Part shown: one piece after another, positions 31,853 to 44,500 of the stretch
Layout: each line of letters starts with the position of its first letter
Position numbering within the stretch: position 1 is the first letter of the stretch
Assembly (NCBI GenBank): GCA_016617855.1
Contig: JAECUM010016763.1
Location: 29,326-93,325 of the forward strand
Source: Megalonaias nervosa
Lineage: Eukaryota > Mollusca > Bivalvia > Unionida > Unionidae
Direction: 5' to 3'
Length of the DNA stretch: 64,000 bases
Translations under genes and position numbers: made by a program
The notes under the pieces: model-generated
What the model saw: the letters and a program-made list of their open reading frames with translations, nothing else
Database searches by the model: none
What the model was told of the DNA's origin: nothing

Positions 31853-34300
31853 TACACCGTGTTTATTTTCTTGAATCAATATTCCACCAACCCCAACACC
31901 ACTTGCATCAACAGTCACTTTAAAAGATTGGCTAAACTTTGTAGGTGAAAGAACTAGTACATACTTAAGTATCACACTTAATTTATCAAAAGTATCCTGA
32001 AGTTTGTCAGACTGATGAAACTTATTATCCTTCTCAACAAATTTGTTCCGAGTTCGGCAATTATGGAAAACTTTCTACACTATTTTCGATAATATCCAGC
32101 CATACCCAAAAGTAGTATCAGTTGCATTTTACTAATAGGCACCGGGAATTCAGAAATACCCTTACCCTTACCTTCAACATGTTTAACTTGACGGTGTCAC
32201 ACATTATGTCCTAACAACGTAACACAAGCACGGCAACACTCACTTTTACTTAAATTCATTGTAAGATATGCATTAATGAGTCTAAGAATTTCCAAATGGT
32301 TTCCAAGTGATCCTAATAGGCGTCCTTGCAGAGGATGCAGTCATGGATTTAATCGTCACAGTTGTCGTATTAAAAACTGGAGACTTGACGGAATATATTA
32401 TTCTGGAACTGTTGTGAATTATTCAAAAGAATTCTGAACATTGCCATCTTGACACGTTACGATTCTTGGCTGACCAGTACATTTCTGGCTCTGAAATTTA
32501 TACGGAACATTTTATTCTTTAGGGCTTTCATTGAACTTTATCTGGGTGATTTTAGATTCACTTCGTAATAGTGTAAGTTCCTCTTACATTTTAATTGCTC
32601 TCACATTTTATTTTATAACATTGATGATTAAAGTATATGTTAAGTTTTATAATACTTCTTGATTTTGCTTCTTTCTGTTTCTTAGTTTACGACCATAGAA
32701 TCGTAACTATGCTGATAAAGTCCATATCAAGTTTGCAAATGCCGAGATTGTTTGGCTCTTTCCGTGAGTGGAATAGGCAAAGCCAAAGTACTTTCAAAAG
32801 GTCACACTTGTTGATGTATTTTGCATTTTCAATTTTTTATTCAGTCATTGATACTAAGCCATGGAAATAAATTCATTTTTGTTACATAGTTGACTATATT
32901 AAAGTCAGTACACATACGGAATGTATTATCTGGTTTCGGCTCATGAACGCATGGTGAACACCGGTTATCTTTACATGGTTCAATGAAATCATTCTCCAGC
33001 AAATAGTGAATTCTTATTTTCAAACATGACTGCTTGAAAGGATGCATCCTATTTTGTTCCACAGGTGTAGTATCTGCACTTTCAGTGTCGGAACATCTTG
33101 AAACAAATGCTCATATTCACATCACAGCTGTTTTTATTCCCTTTTTGCTTGTGGATGTAGATATGAAACTTTTAAGTCCAGATTGTGTCATGTTTCTGAA
33201 TTCCGAACATTGTTTAAATCAAAGAGACTGTAGTCAGATTGCATGCCGTCATTAAAATCCTCACTGTGTTGGACAGGTACAGTTAAATTGATTGAATGAT
33301 TAACAAGTCTATCTTCCCCTATATGCTTCTGTTTTCGCATTCCATGACTGTTAATAATATACTTTAAAAATAACGGCTGAATCATCGTTTGACGGAAGTC
33401 TGTCAGTTAATGACTTCATTGGTCCATGACAATATGCTGAAAAGCCAGCTGAAAAGGACTAAAGCCTAATAATTGTATAATTGATTGCAATACATCAAAC
33501 AAGATCAATTGACTACTCTCATACAAATCTTGTCATGCATTAAAACAATATGGCGGAATCATATTCTTCAAAATGTGACGAAAACTTTCTAAAGGCCTGT
33601 GAATTTCATGGAAACAGGAAGAAATTTCAAACTATTGGAAACCTAATTTATACATGACTTGTCGGAAATTTCCAAACCTAAAATTTGACCCTTAGTCAGA
33701 CATGACAGATTTGGAAAGGCCAAAAAGTGCAAATAAAAATGTTCAAAGCTTTTACTATGGTTTTAATTTCTCAAAGGAATCGGCACTGGAATTTTTGTGG
33801 ATGCGCACATAACGGTCAACAATTATTGGTTGCCGGACTTGATCTCAGGTAAGATACAAATATAGTCTACCATTATTCTGCTAAACGGTTTCTTTAATAC
33901 AGGAATATGTTTTAGATGAGAATTATGCATCTTTTTGTTACGTTTTCCAAGCCATTTGACAAGTGTGAAAATATCTGGCGTATTCGGAAACATCAGTTTT
34001 AATTTTCGTCGAATAAAAATGATTCAAACTCTTGTGATTGATAAGTCTTATGTAATACTAATTGATCAACTAAAAGAGTTTCGTTGGGTAGACTAACAAT
34101 TGCCTGTCAATATAACCTCGGAACTACAATTTAATAGATCAATGAACACTCCGCGCGAGTGGGAACGTCAGGCGGTCTCCATTTTCTCATAAGGATCCCA
34201 TCTACTACAAAATTATAGACTGGTACTTGTGAGGCTTCAATTTCACTAACAGCCCCCTAAAACAAGTAGGATATCTAAGGATCTTGGTCCTATTTCAAAA
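31853..34300 (-). mobile_element. Second Gypsy element, INT-RT-RNase H order (Gmr1-like), fossil
   Basis: Read 3'-ward on the minus strand: an integrase-like series first (about 34,140-33,400; pieces VVPRLY, QAIVSLPNETLL, KTIVKALNIF, SPF-type end), then a linker and the RT N-terminus at 33,062-32,841 (IHYLLENDFIEPCKDN, EPKPDNTFRMCTDFN). After an intervening 0.45 kb the RT end and connection follow (LGMAGYYRK at about 32,075) and then the RNase H start (FKVTVDASGVGVGGILIQEN at about 31,870). Integrase upstream of RT is the copia-like order found within Ty3/Gypsy only in the Gmr1-type group. It is cut at 31,853 by the other Gypsy LTR. Many stops; no YxDD visible. Confidence 0.65.
32397..32522. 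repeat. Dispersed repeat, copy 1
   Basis: About 125 bp aligning at roughly three quarters identity by eye with 60,927-61,051, same orientation. It shares GACCAGTACATT, CTGAAATTTATA and GAACATTTTATTCTTT-like blocks. It lies within the RT region of the Gmr1-like element. Confidence 0.65.
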
Positions 34301-35296
34301 TATGTGATTGTATTTCGTCTCTCTCAATAGAATAAAGAGAATGAATAGTGAAACGATGACGACTGTAATCAATACCTCTTGATTTATCAATACTGACCGT
34401 CAAATTGACCTCATCAAAAGGCTGACCAATAAAACTGCCAGCCAAGGGAATAATGTCTTAATCAACAACATTCCCATGAGCTATTTTGTCATAGCTCTGG
34501 TAACTGCACAAACTGGATATAAATCATGGATTTTATTTTCAGTAGGATCAAACTTCTGATTAAAACATGGTTAGTCAGTTTAAATGGACTAAGCACAACC
34601 TTGCTAGTAATGAATTAATACCTTCAATAGCTAAAGAAGCCACTTATCCGACTGTCAGTGATGCTGACACTAAACGTCTGATGTCAAATTGACACAACGA
34701 AAGATAAAATGCTGCACTACCGAAATAAGAACCCTTTCGCTAGAAGAAGATCTCGCAGAAAAAGACATATTACTAGATAATACAAGACGCTGAAATTGTC
34801 ATTTGTCCCTTAATATTGTGATATGAATAGTCTTGGTAGATTCACCAATAAGTAATATGGAACCTTTCGACAGAAATGGTTCATAATTCACCATACTAGA
34901 GTTAGAATGGAAATTGTTGCACTCAACCTATATACTGCTTTCAATAAAAATCGTGACCTTGCCCTCTCTGAAATCAAGAGAGTTAGAATAGCTTTGTCGT
35001 TATTCTGTTGTTTATTTTTCAATCTGTTGGAATCAGAAATAACGTGTTCTTTTTCCTACAATAAGGAACAAATAGGACAAGATGAGGATTTCTGAAGAAT
35101 GGTGATCAGAAGTTTGATTCCTAAACGTTGTGCCATATTGAGATATGGAAGTACTCGTTTGGGACTGATATGAATTTATACCTAGAATGAAATGCTGTGA
35201 TGAAGGAACAATGGTCAGAAATAAGAATAGTATCTTCCAAAAATTTTACCTTCTTCTCATCAAAATAGTTCTTGTCGTTGCTAAGGATGCAGTTCT
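34301..35296. other. Decayed transposon-like sequence
   Basis: No gene can be defined. A minus-strand stretch at about 35,290-35,130 (NYFDEKKVKFLEDTILISDH) looks protein-coding but has no family signature that I know. Confidence 0.3.
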
Positions 35297-35518
35297 TCAA
35301 TTACCATGAGCTGTATGAGTTATCGTAATCTTGATCAACTTTCTTGGCTGAAAACCACCTATCAAAACGTTGATCCTATTCTCTTGAAAATTAATATGGA
35401 TTTGTCCAGTTTCTTCTACAATTCCTAAACCATTTTCGATATACCTTGAGTACCAACTCATAATCGTTCTAGATACAGTCCTTAACCACATCACAATATC
35501 ACTTTGTTGTACTGTCAA
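35297..35518 (-). pseudogene. Possible helix-turn-helix fragment of a DNA transposon
   Basis: A 73-codon frame (TTG at its start, so the true N-terminus is not defined) begins with two predicted helices around WLRTVSRTIMSWYSRYIENG. This has the rhythm of the VSRTTVxRWxxRYxxTG helix-turn-helix of Tc1/mariner-like transposases. No catalytic DDE segment follows. Weak assignment. Confidence 0.25.
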
Positions 35519-35734
35519 GGAAGTGTACGCTTCACGAGTTTAGCCAAAAATTACGGTTATTTTAGCATTGGAAAAAATCCTTTTTGAATACATTTATTGC
35601 TTTTGGTTCAAACTTTCACTGAGCTGTATTTGTTTAAACAATACAACTCTCTATACCGTTTTTAATCCTAATTACAAGTAAAGATTCAGACTTATGCAAT
35701 GTATCAAATATATCTACTTATTATATTATATATT

Positions 35735-36140
35735 ATTATTGCATGATAGCTTTATTGCATTCTTGTTGATAGCCTTGTAATCATTTATTAGTTTCTTTTG
35801 CAAAGGAGATACTGGAATTTATTTATCTGGAGCAACGGGAATGCCCTTAAAATGACCATAAAGGTGTAATAGAGTCTCACTATTGTCAAGTGTGTGTGTA
35901 GCATCTCTTCTTCGATCCAAATATTTGGCAAACCTGTTAAATAAAATAATCGACAGCCATGTAAATCTTTGTTTAATTGGATTACTTTGACCTTAATGCA
36001 CTAGCTCTTGTAGATCAGTCATACGTCTCATCTCTGCTTGAGTAAGTTCGACTCTCGGCTTGACAAACGTGGATATGTTAGCAATCTTGCAATTAGCATC
36101 CCGTGGGTCAGTTCTTCCTTTCGGGTTGTTCCTCAACCAA
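35735..36140 (-). pseudogene. Unrecognised protein-like stretch, two stops
   Basis: One minus-strand frame runs about 133 codons from 36,140 with only two stops. The text looks genuinely coding: WLRNNPKGRTDPRDANCKI, VELTQAEMRRMTDLQELV, SIILFNRFAKYLDRRRDATH and FKGIPVAP. No family recognised. It lies upstream, on the same strand, of the Gmr1-like fossil, so it could be its gag region or a separate element. Confidence 0.35.
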
Positions 36141-38990
36141 AATAAAAAGAAACTAAATATATAAAAAATATATATAGACTAATATCTGCTAAACCCGACA
36201 AAATCAACCCAAACCAAACCAAAACTTTTAAAAGCCACCACCATTTATCTTGCCATCTCTCTATGTCCGATTAGTACTCCTTATTATGTTTGTCGCATCG
36301 ATATGGTACCAAATAATTCCACCAGGAATTGCACCTTCAACTAATAAAGGCATATTTATAGTCTGACAAAAGTTTTAACTGACCATCAGCTATCTTTCAA
36401 CTTTCATCATGAGCCAGTCCTGGAGTGCACTAATAGCGTATAGTTGTCTGTACATAGATTCCTAAATTCATCGAATATATTACATATCATCAAATATCTT
36501 TCATCACGTATTGGTGATGAAGGTCACTGGGTGTCTTCCGGTTTAAGGACCACATTACATTATGTACATACTGGCAATGGTCATCAAATATGCTGGAATG
36601 GTTAGGTATTGAAAATATTTGCTGTGCCATTGAATATATCGAAACTATCAAAGTACTCGTAGTCATATAAATAGTATCTCAGAAGTGTATGCTTAATTAC
36701 ACCAAAATCTTACATTCCCCTGACGAAATTATATGAGCCTGATGGAATGAGTTTAGATGTTTGCATTGTCAAGATTTGATGTTGTTCCATATGGACATGT
36801 TGCCTTTGCAACGAATTTCCTACGTTGTTATTTGTTTCAAAGAGAGCACTACGTCCAGAATATATTTGACTGCGGCGTAGCTGTACTACAATTATGTGCT
36901 GACAATAAAACATTGCAAACACTACAATAATACATTCAAAATGACAATAAACAACAAAAGGAACTTTTAATTGTCTCTGCTAATTTTAAAATTTACAAAT
37001 GATCCATTTTAGGCATTACATCTATCTACATGATTACACATAAACATTGTCTTTTGTTTTCCGAAAAAAGTTTTTTTCAGACCCACAAAGACAATTCAGC
37101 AATTGCTAACGGATATATTTATGTCATCTTATGTGTTTAATTGCTATGGCACGACATTGGATACGTATCTTTATCTAACGTAATGGTACGTCCTGCCAAC
37201 TTAGCTGAGGTAGACCTAAAGTAGAACAACTCTTAAATCAAATATAATCAGTATGCCAACACGTCTGACCCTTTATATGAGAGTTCTACTGACCAGATAA
37301 ATGTAATTTCTATAAAATGTACTGTCCATTCCAAGTAAACATTTACAGAAACATAAAAATATCTTTAAAATTTTAGCCATTCTGATTTGCATAGGACACG
37401 TATTTCATCCGTGACAGTATCTATCAAAATTGTATTTTGGTTGTTTGTGAGTATTTTGGGAGGCAGTGTTTAAACTGGCTCGATAGAATAAAAGAAACAT
37501 TTGTCATCGGTTTATGTTTTGTATCGCTGGTTCTTTTAATGCAAATGTATGCATGGGTTTGTTTTGAACGCCTGGTACCTGTTTATGGGCACGTTATATA
37601 TTCAATCCTGTCTAACATACATCTTGCGGTTTAATATATTTTCCGTCCACTTGTGGTGTGTATAATGTCATCTAAACGTTCTATGACATTATCTATTGCA
37701 TCTCTACTCATTTTGTTCATAGGTCTTCTTTTGTGGCAAAATTCACTGTGCTAAATTTTCTCTCTTCCTTGGTGGGTTCTTCATAGGTCTGATCTTTTAG
37801 TCTATCTGAAATTGTGTACTTTTCGAATGACGATATGTTTAGGTATGGTTTATTGTCATTGAACATTGTTTTGTGTGAAAAGTTTGAGTTACTGTCTGTT
37901 ATCAGTTTAGTAAAAAGATAACTAGTTTTTCTATGTATATTGGATAGTGTCCGTCAAAATCATGTGTTTTCATTCTAAACAGGTGTCCTTTATGAATGGA
38001 CGTTCACTCATATCTGATGTCCGTTGTGAGAATGTGTCAAGAAAATTATGATTAAAGAAAATAAAATAAATTAGTTTAATTTGTGCTATGATAATTTCAT
38101 TATCGCCTTTAATTTTAGTTGTCAAACTAGCATCTATCCAAATAGAGTTTTACCAACTGCTCTATGCTTAATTTGTGCAGTATGTATATCCGCTAAGATT
38201 TTGTAGTAGCGATGAAGATATTAACTTTCCTGACGTGACACAATAATTCTGCCATCCGCTGCTTAAGGTTTAGATCCATGCAATAACAAACCATAAATAC
38301 TAATTCAGCCTTTGTGTGTTTTTAGTGATAATATGTTAAAGCACAGCTTGTTAAAAGTTGAGTAAACTTTGATTTTGTGCACTCTCTTTATATTTTGACC
38401 CATGTGTTTTGCACACAACTCTAAAAATGCGGTGCATCATGAGTACAGCCATTTGAAATATGTCACGAGTACGCCAATCAGTTCAAGCAGAATTGGGTCA
38501 ACAATATCCAGGCCTGCAACTCAAAACAATGTTTATCCGGAGATCGAGCTTGAGATATTGAGGTAGATATATTGACCAATATGTGTAGATAAATAAATCT
38601 TCATTGATACTAAGAGAACATGGACGACCCATCTGGATAAATCGACTTGCGTGATTAGAAGATTGCTTTATGAAATGACTTTCTTATAACCAACACTGTA
38701 CCTTAATAAGGCAGGTATTTTTATTAAGATTCAATCTCTAAGACAGTTCGATCATTTTCTGCGAAGGATGTAATAAATACTCACACCACTGGTGAACTAG
38801 TGCACTTGAGGACAAACATAATAAAACAAAATATATTTAGCATTTATCGAGCAAGTGGTGCTAAACACCAAACAGAACTATTCAATGCTATTATAACATT
38901 CCTGAAGAACGTTCATGAACAATATATATTATTGTAAATTCTTTAACAATGTTTAATTAAATACTTTCCGGGGCGAATTCGGATACATTT
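36141..38990. other. No recognisable gene
   Basis: AT-rich DNA with only short, featureless frames on both strands and no repeat array. Confidence 0.55.
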
Positions 38991-38999
38991 TTTTACATT

Positions 39000-39139
39000 C
39001 TAGTAAGAATAACGTTTAATAAGAAAAATTAAAAGGCATGGTGATTCAGGAAGACTAAGCAAGAGACATTAAGGTACTAAGAGCTTTAATGGCAATGCTT
39101 TATGCAAAAACATTTGTGCAGCTTGTTTGGCATCCAAAC
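39000..39139 (-). other. Probable non-coding 3' exon of the defensin gene
   Basis: On the minus strand TTTTCTCTCTCTTTGTTTCAG ends at 39,140: a long pyrimidine tract with CAG, a textbook acceptor. The sequence after it holds ATTAAA-type polyadenylation signals (about 39,090 and 39,018). It would pair with the GTAAAT donor one base after the stop codon. If the donor is not used, an AATAAA cluster near 39,400 could end the mRNA. Confidence 0.4.
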
Positions 39140-39562
39140 CTGAAACAAAGAGAGAGAAAACACAATTGCAATAGCTAAAGGTACAAAAAATTAGGACTGG
39201 TATTATCGACGCTTTAATGTTAAAAATTCCACCAAAAAATGCGGATGCATGCAAGGAACAAAAAGAAAAACTATTAATTTTTAATACTAGCATTATATTC
39301 AAAACGACTAGGGATCATAAAGTATCTATTAATCTATCTATATACCTGCGAAATGTTACTAAGTTCGTTCACATTTAGATAATAAAATTAAATCGACTTT
39401 ATTTTATTTTACTTGAGTTATTTTAATGTAAAGAAATGAAATGAAAATACATAAGTTCCCCAAGAAACTGACATTGTTGAATTTCAACATAGGAACTCAG
39501 ACTGTTTCTGTAGCAAATATTTCTCTAACCTGTGTCTTCGATTAGCTGTGTAATCATTTACC

Positions 39563-42500
39563 TCAATAATAGCAAACACACGTCAGATACAGAAAGCCCT
39601 CGCATTTGCCTGATGTGCGACCTCCACCAAGAGTATGTACACAATAATAGTTACATTCTCCTTCTGCAGTAGGGCAACCATGGCCTGCCTCAGCCAATCG
39701 AATGTCTAAGAAAAATAGGTTATATGAAATCAATTTCAGCTATATAAATTTCGTACTGAATGCATAATTTCATTCATATATTCCTTAATACTTGTTACCT
39801 GGATAATTAGGTGAAAAGGAGACCGAAGAGAAAATCCGACATACTATATGACAACAATGGGGTCATGAATGCATTGCTGCTAACTAGTATGGCAATTTAC
39901 CTTTGGCAAAAACCGCAGTTCGTGTTGCTGTGAAAAAGTGTTTATTTTAGGGTTAAGAAACATTGTATGTTCAAGCTCGATGAGAATATCGCTTGTAAGT
40001 TGATGAATACGTTGATCTAAAATATCGTGATGAATTCATATAAATGCCAAAACATTAAAAAAGATGTTATCTTGCCGTAAGGTTCATATTTATCAGCAGA
40101 GCAGTGCACTTTCGATCTTTTCAAAATAAAACTTAACCTCAAAACTGAGGAAGATGTTCAAAGACGAACACCGTACAAGAAATATGGAAGACAATGTTGT
40201 TCTTTCAATTTGTCTCTAGGTAAAGATTCAAGCTCAAAATACAGAATACATGTATTTGCAACACCATTTAACAGCGTTCCTTTAACAAAGTTTTTTATTA
40301 AATAAAACAAATACTCTAATTTATAATAAATTACTATCAGGAACGTTCACACATTAGCATAATTAAACTCTGATAAGAACTGTGGGTACTCAACGAAGAG
40401 AAGATAGTCAATGTGACTAGATCAATCAAATCGAGTGTAGGTTTGAAAATTAAGTACAAAATGATGATATTCATGATTATGAAAAACTAATAGGTGGCGA
40501 CTTCTCTAACAAACACATCTGAAGTGGCTGGACTGTTTGCAGTCTGTTAATTTCAACCAGGATATAAACCCTGCAGGAATACTCACCAACGACAATAAAC
40601 TGAAAATGTACAAGATGTGTGTACCTGTGTTAGTAGTGATCGCCATCCTGTTGTAATACCAAACGTATTATTAACCATCTCAATAAAACAGACTTTTGCC
40701 ATTATTATTATGAAACCATTTCTTCAGTAAAGGCATGTGAATCCTTGTAAACATATTCTAAATATTACAGATGTCAATACTGTTTTAGAGGTAGTGTACA
40801 AACGTATGTCCACTCAATAGGCAATTAATAGAGGCAGAACGTAGAATAGCAAATATCATCGACTATTACTTCTTGACCATAATAAATTTATAAAACAGGT
40901 ATATCTAGGACAACAACGAGATCATTGACCACAAAACATTCATCAGTTATGTAAATACAAAACTTCCAACTGATCCTTTTTATGCTATATTCTTAATATA
41001 AGTAAATATGTATACTGTACTGTTATGACGCAGACTTAATAATGTATCCAATCTGGTGTTTTCTCAAGACATATTGAAACAAGCAACAGAAACCACAATG
41101 CATACAAATGTATCGCAGTTACAGCTAGAAAATTGTAGACCCATTCCTATTCTTCCTGCGTTATTTAATTGTGTCGAGAAACAGATCGCAAACCAAGTGT
41201 GCGATTAGTTTAATATAGTCTCATTCTTTCACAAAAACCAACAACGTTTTCGCAAGGATTAGTCATGCCAAACAGCTGTAACTAAATCCAAAGATTTTGT
41301 GACGTAGGAAATAGACAAGAGGCACTTAAAAAGGCAATTATTTTCAAACCTAGGGAAGACTTTTGTTCCATTATCTAAATTCAGAATTAGGAATGAACAA
41401 AACTCGTTCTCATCTTAACTATGTGACAGAACTCAAGGCACTAGAAAACGTTACTGGAAATGTACTACTTCAATCTAGATCCATTAATATTAAGCATGAT
41501 GTCACTGAGCGTGCTACTTTATGCAAGTTGCTTCTTCTTATTGTCATCAACGATTTTCTTCTTATTTGCAGATAATGATACTATACCAGCTTCAGGCAGT
41601 GATGTAATTACTGTAAACCATTTGCTAAATTCCAGTATAAGAAATTTTGCGATCTTGAGAGAGAAAGAATAATCTTTTTCAAAGCTTTACTTCTCTACAT
41701 TTGTTTATATTTCAATATATCTAAGTACATTAGAGAACTATCTGATGCAATTCATGGGCTAAATGCTTTATGACCGACCTCACATGAACCAAAACCAAAT
41801 ACTGAACAATTTAGATGTAGTTTTTAATTATTCTGGAACAAGGATATGGGATTACTTAAATTTATTGCGAGAAGTCCTTGTGTCCGAAATTCCTGACTGT
41901 TATGCATTAACTGTTTCTGCTTCATGTCAGCAGATTATCTGAGTTATTAAAAAAACGATAATGCAAGTTTCCACCACTCAACACAATGCATCTGGGTACA
42001 TGATTGATAAACATGACAAGTTAAGGAAGAAATGTAGCAGCTGAGAGTATATTCGTCCATTTGATGACTGTCCATGCTCGTTCGACGCTTCCCATACGGC
42101 TGTATATGGGGTTGATTTAAGAGCAAGTCGTCCTTGAGGAACCCTAGGCGACATCTACATTCTCCCCTTTTCTATTACACGTTTATGAACAGGTGATTGA
42201 TTAATACTGAATTTAGAAAACCCTCTTACGTGTCTAATATCACAGAAACCATTGCAGTCAAATATATATTTGTGTAGACCACACAATGCACTATCTGGAC
42301 GGGTTCTTTCCTAAGGGTGAGCCTCATATACGGATAAAAGTACATTATCTATTGCAAAGGAATCCGTCTATCAGAAATCTATATAAGCAGTTTGTCTTTA
42401 TATACAGGTTTTCGCTCGAGAAATTTCTAATTTTTTTTTACTCGTATCATCAAGTGTTATGCACATATAACGTGCATTAAGAAAATATTTATAAGATAAC

Positions 42501-42600
42501 ATCTGGCAACAACACGGCTGCAAAAAAAGACATTTGCTCAGTCACAACATAATAGAATAGACATACTACATTCGTTACATCAACAAAAGCAAAAACGATG

Positions 42601-42644
<44 letters not shown>

Positions 42645-42892
42645 TTATAGACGATATAGATATTTTTGGATTTTTAAGTAAATTTATTGATTCAAATGGG
42701 AGGTATAAAATTGTAACCAAAAATAATGTCAAAGGTTATCATATTCTGAAACCTACCTTCCGGACATTTGACAAGACAGAAGTTTAAATTAAAATACGGC
42801 GAGGAGTAAATCTCCTCTTTACAAGATAAATTCACAAACATACCCATTACGGAAAGCATCAGAACCAAAATTACCAACACTGTCAGTTTCAT
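39563..42892 (-). CDS. Secreted CS-alpha-beta defensin, two coding exons
   Basis: Exon 1 is 42,892-42,844 (ATG plus 48 nt), ending ATGG before a strong donor GTATGT. Exon 2 is 39,705-39,562, preceded by TATTTTTCTTAG. Joined in phase, the two give 63 residues: a 23-residue signal peptide (hydrophobic core LTVLVILVLMLSVM, cleavage expected after LAEA) and a 40-residue mature peptide beginning GHGCPTAEGECNYYC. Cysteine spacing is C-x6-C-x3-C-x12-C-x7-C-x-C with the Gly-x-Cys gamma core (SGKC) and a CVCYY end. That is the six-cysteine invertebrate defensin fold, an antimicrobial peptide; the 12-residue third loop is rather long. The stop is followed by a further donor (TGAG|GTAAAT), and a strong acceptor lies at 39,140, so a non-coding last exon is likely. 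No defects seen. Confidence 0.8.
40563..40655 (+). other. Candidate short signal-peptide exon with TATA box
   Basis: TATAAA at 40,563-40,568 is followed by an ATG at 40,606 and MYKMCVPVLVVIAIL, a hydrophobic leader, then TT|GTAATA as a possible donor. Size and layout mirror defensin exon 1, but on the opposite strand inside the defensin intron. No matching cysteine-rich exon was found downstream, so it may be chance. Confidence 0.2.
41110..41720 (+). mobile_element. LINE reverse transcriptase fragment inside the defensin intron
   Basis: Frames show CRPIPILPALFNCVEKQIAN and, after shifts, a FRKD block (QHGFRK-like), then an LFLFADNDTIPASG segment at about 41,555-41,600, where the catalytic motif FADD reads FADN. 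This is the order of RT motifs in RTE/Jockey/CR1-like LINEs. Heavily broken; no endonuclease and no 3' tail recognised. Confidence 0.65.
42599..42643. repeat. (AAT)n microsatellite
   Basis: About 15 pure ATA units, just downstream (in plus direction) of the region with the LINE fragment. It could be a LINE tail, but the link is not shown. Confidence 0.9.
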
Positions 42893-42960
42893 CTTTGCTG
42901 CTCAATGTTCAGCGCTGAACTGTTGTGGTACAGGCTATGACTATGCATAATATCACCCTG

Positions 42961-42968
42961 TTTTTATA
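42961..42968 (-). promoter_or_regulatory. TATA box of the defensin gene
   Basis: Minus-strand CTATAAAAACAGGG, about 70 bp upstream of the ATG. This predicts a start site near 42,935 and a 5' UTR of about 45 nt. Confidence 0.55.
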
Positions 42969-43644
42969 GAAACGATTCTGAAAGGTTATCAGTAAATGTC
43001 ATGTGCATGGCAGTCTTGATGTGTACACATAGTACTATCAATATTGGAAGGACTGTCTCCACAAAGAGATTGAGTCTATACTTGGTCAATGTTTGATAAA
43101 CAGCCCGCAAATTCTCATCAATAATGAAGAAAGTGCAATTTTATTGCAAACATAACTTTTAGAAAGTCAATTTGATTATCCAAGGTAACATGTAACAAGA
43201 TGAACTCTTAACCGAAAACGATTAGTTATTTGGCCGCCTTAAGTTCATTGACTTGATGCCTAATTTAAATATTTAAAATTGCTTTAAAACTATGAATAAT
43301 ATTTTCACAGATAGGTGCTATTTGGACTTACTTCTTTAAGGGTACAGTCCGCTGCAAGAAAGGTAAATTACTACATTATTTCCTCGAACTCCACCACTAC
43401 ATACCAGTTCTGCTGCATGAATGACTTTCAAAAATATCTTCAAGCAGGTAAATATGTAAGTAAGCATTTATTCACAGTACATGTAGGCGTACGATCCATA
43501 CATTCTGTGGAATAACTTAAAAAGTATACTGAAAAAATCTCCAGTAAGCACATATTAGAGAAAAATTGCAGGCAAATAAATTATCAAAATAAACCTTCAA
43601 TAAATAATTACAAAATAAATAATATAAAAGATACATAATGTTGA

Positions 43645-43714
<70 letters not shown>

Positions 43715-44244
43715 TACTTATAGCATCCTGCAAGTAATTTAAATATTGATGGGTCATTATTTCGACCATTTTTCTCAAATACATACAGCTTATTTTTATT
43801 AATATGGAATTTACATATACATTATCTATAATGTCTTCCACGATATATATTTCTTGATGTATTTCCTATTTCTTTCCTTACAAAACATATCTTGCGTTCA
43901 GCTGGAATTAATGAGTAAAAACCGGTCACAATACCATATATTCAACTGAACGAGTCCTGGGAGTATCTATGGAGAAGTTGATTATTTCCTCACACCTGAG
44001 GAATTACATAATTTCGTTAGCATAAAACGAATACAATATGTACAAATCTGAAACCAATACGCTGCTTTACATTATGTTACTAACTATACATCTGACTAAA
44101 ATAATAATGTTGTCACATATATCGTAAGCAACATAATGTGAAACCTCAGTTTGATGAATGTTTTAGAGACGTTTATGACACCGTGGTGTTTTTGCAGTTT
44201 GCATATACTTTTATGGAAGGAACGTTTGAGTTGCTCAGTATATA

Positions 44245-44275
<31 letters not shown>

Positions 44276-44500
44276 GATGTGGAAGATTGTTTGCAGTGAT
44301 TGAAGCATATTGAGGTTTAAGCAAGGCTAATGGTATTTATAAAGTGGTTTCCGTAAGCGAATTAATGATCCCACTCTGAATTCCACAGTTAATCAAGCCA
44401 AACAGATGACCTGTTTCCACAGCATCGTTATACGAACCTCCGAACTTTCACATTAACTTAGAGAGACAATACACATTTATTTGATTCTACAAATATTGTG
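42969..44500. other. Upstream flank of the defensin gene, no second gene proven
   Basis: Contains (AT)n at 43,650-43,713 and (CT)n at 44,245-44,271. Two plus-strand segments have good splice-like borders: TATTTTCACAG|ATAGG...GAAAG|GTAAAT (43,311-43,362) and CATACCAG|TTCTG...GCAG|GTAAAT (about 43,407-43,446). Joined they do not stay open, so I do not call a gene. Confidence 0.35.
43650..43713. repeat. (AT)n microsatellite
   Basis: About 32 pure AT units. The minus-strand Tyr-Ile frame across it is an artefact. Confidence 0.95.

Noticed and set aside
42692..42892. 66-residue unspliced reading of the defensin leader exon
   Set aside because: The strong GTATGT donor after codon 16 and the in-phase second exon explain the leader better. 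The read-through part is intron.
43311..43446. Two small exons with good splice borders
   Set aside because: They do not join to an open frame, and no start or end exon is visible.
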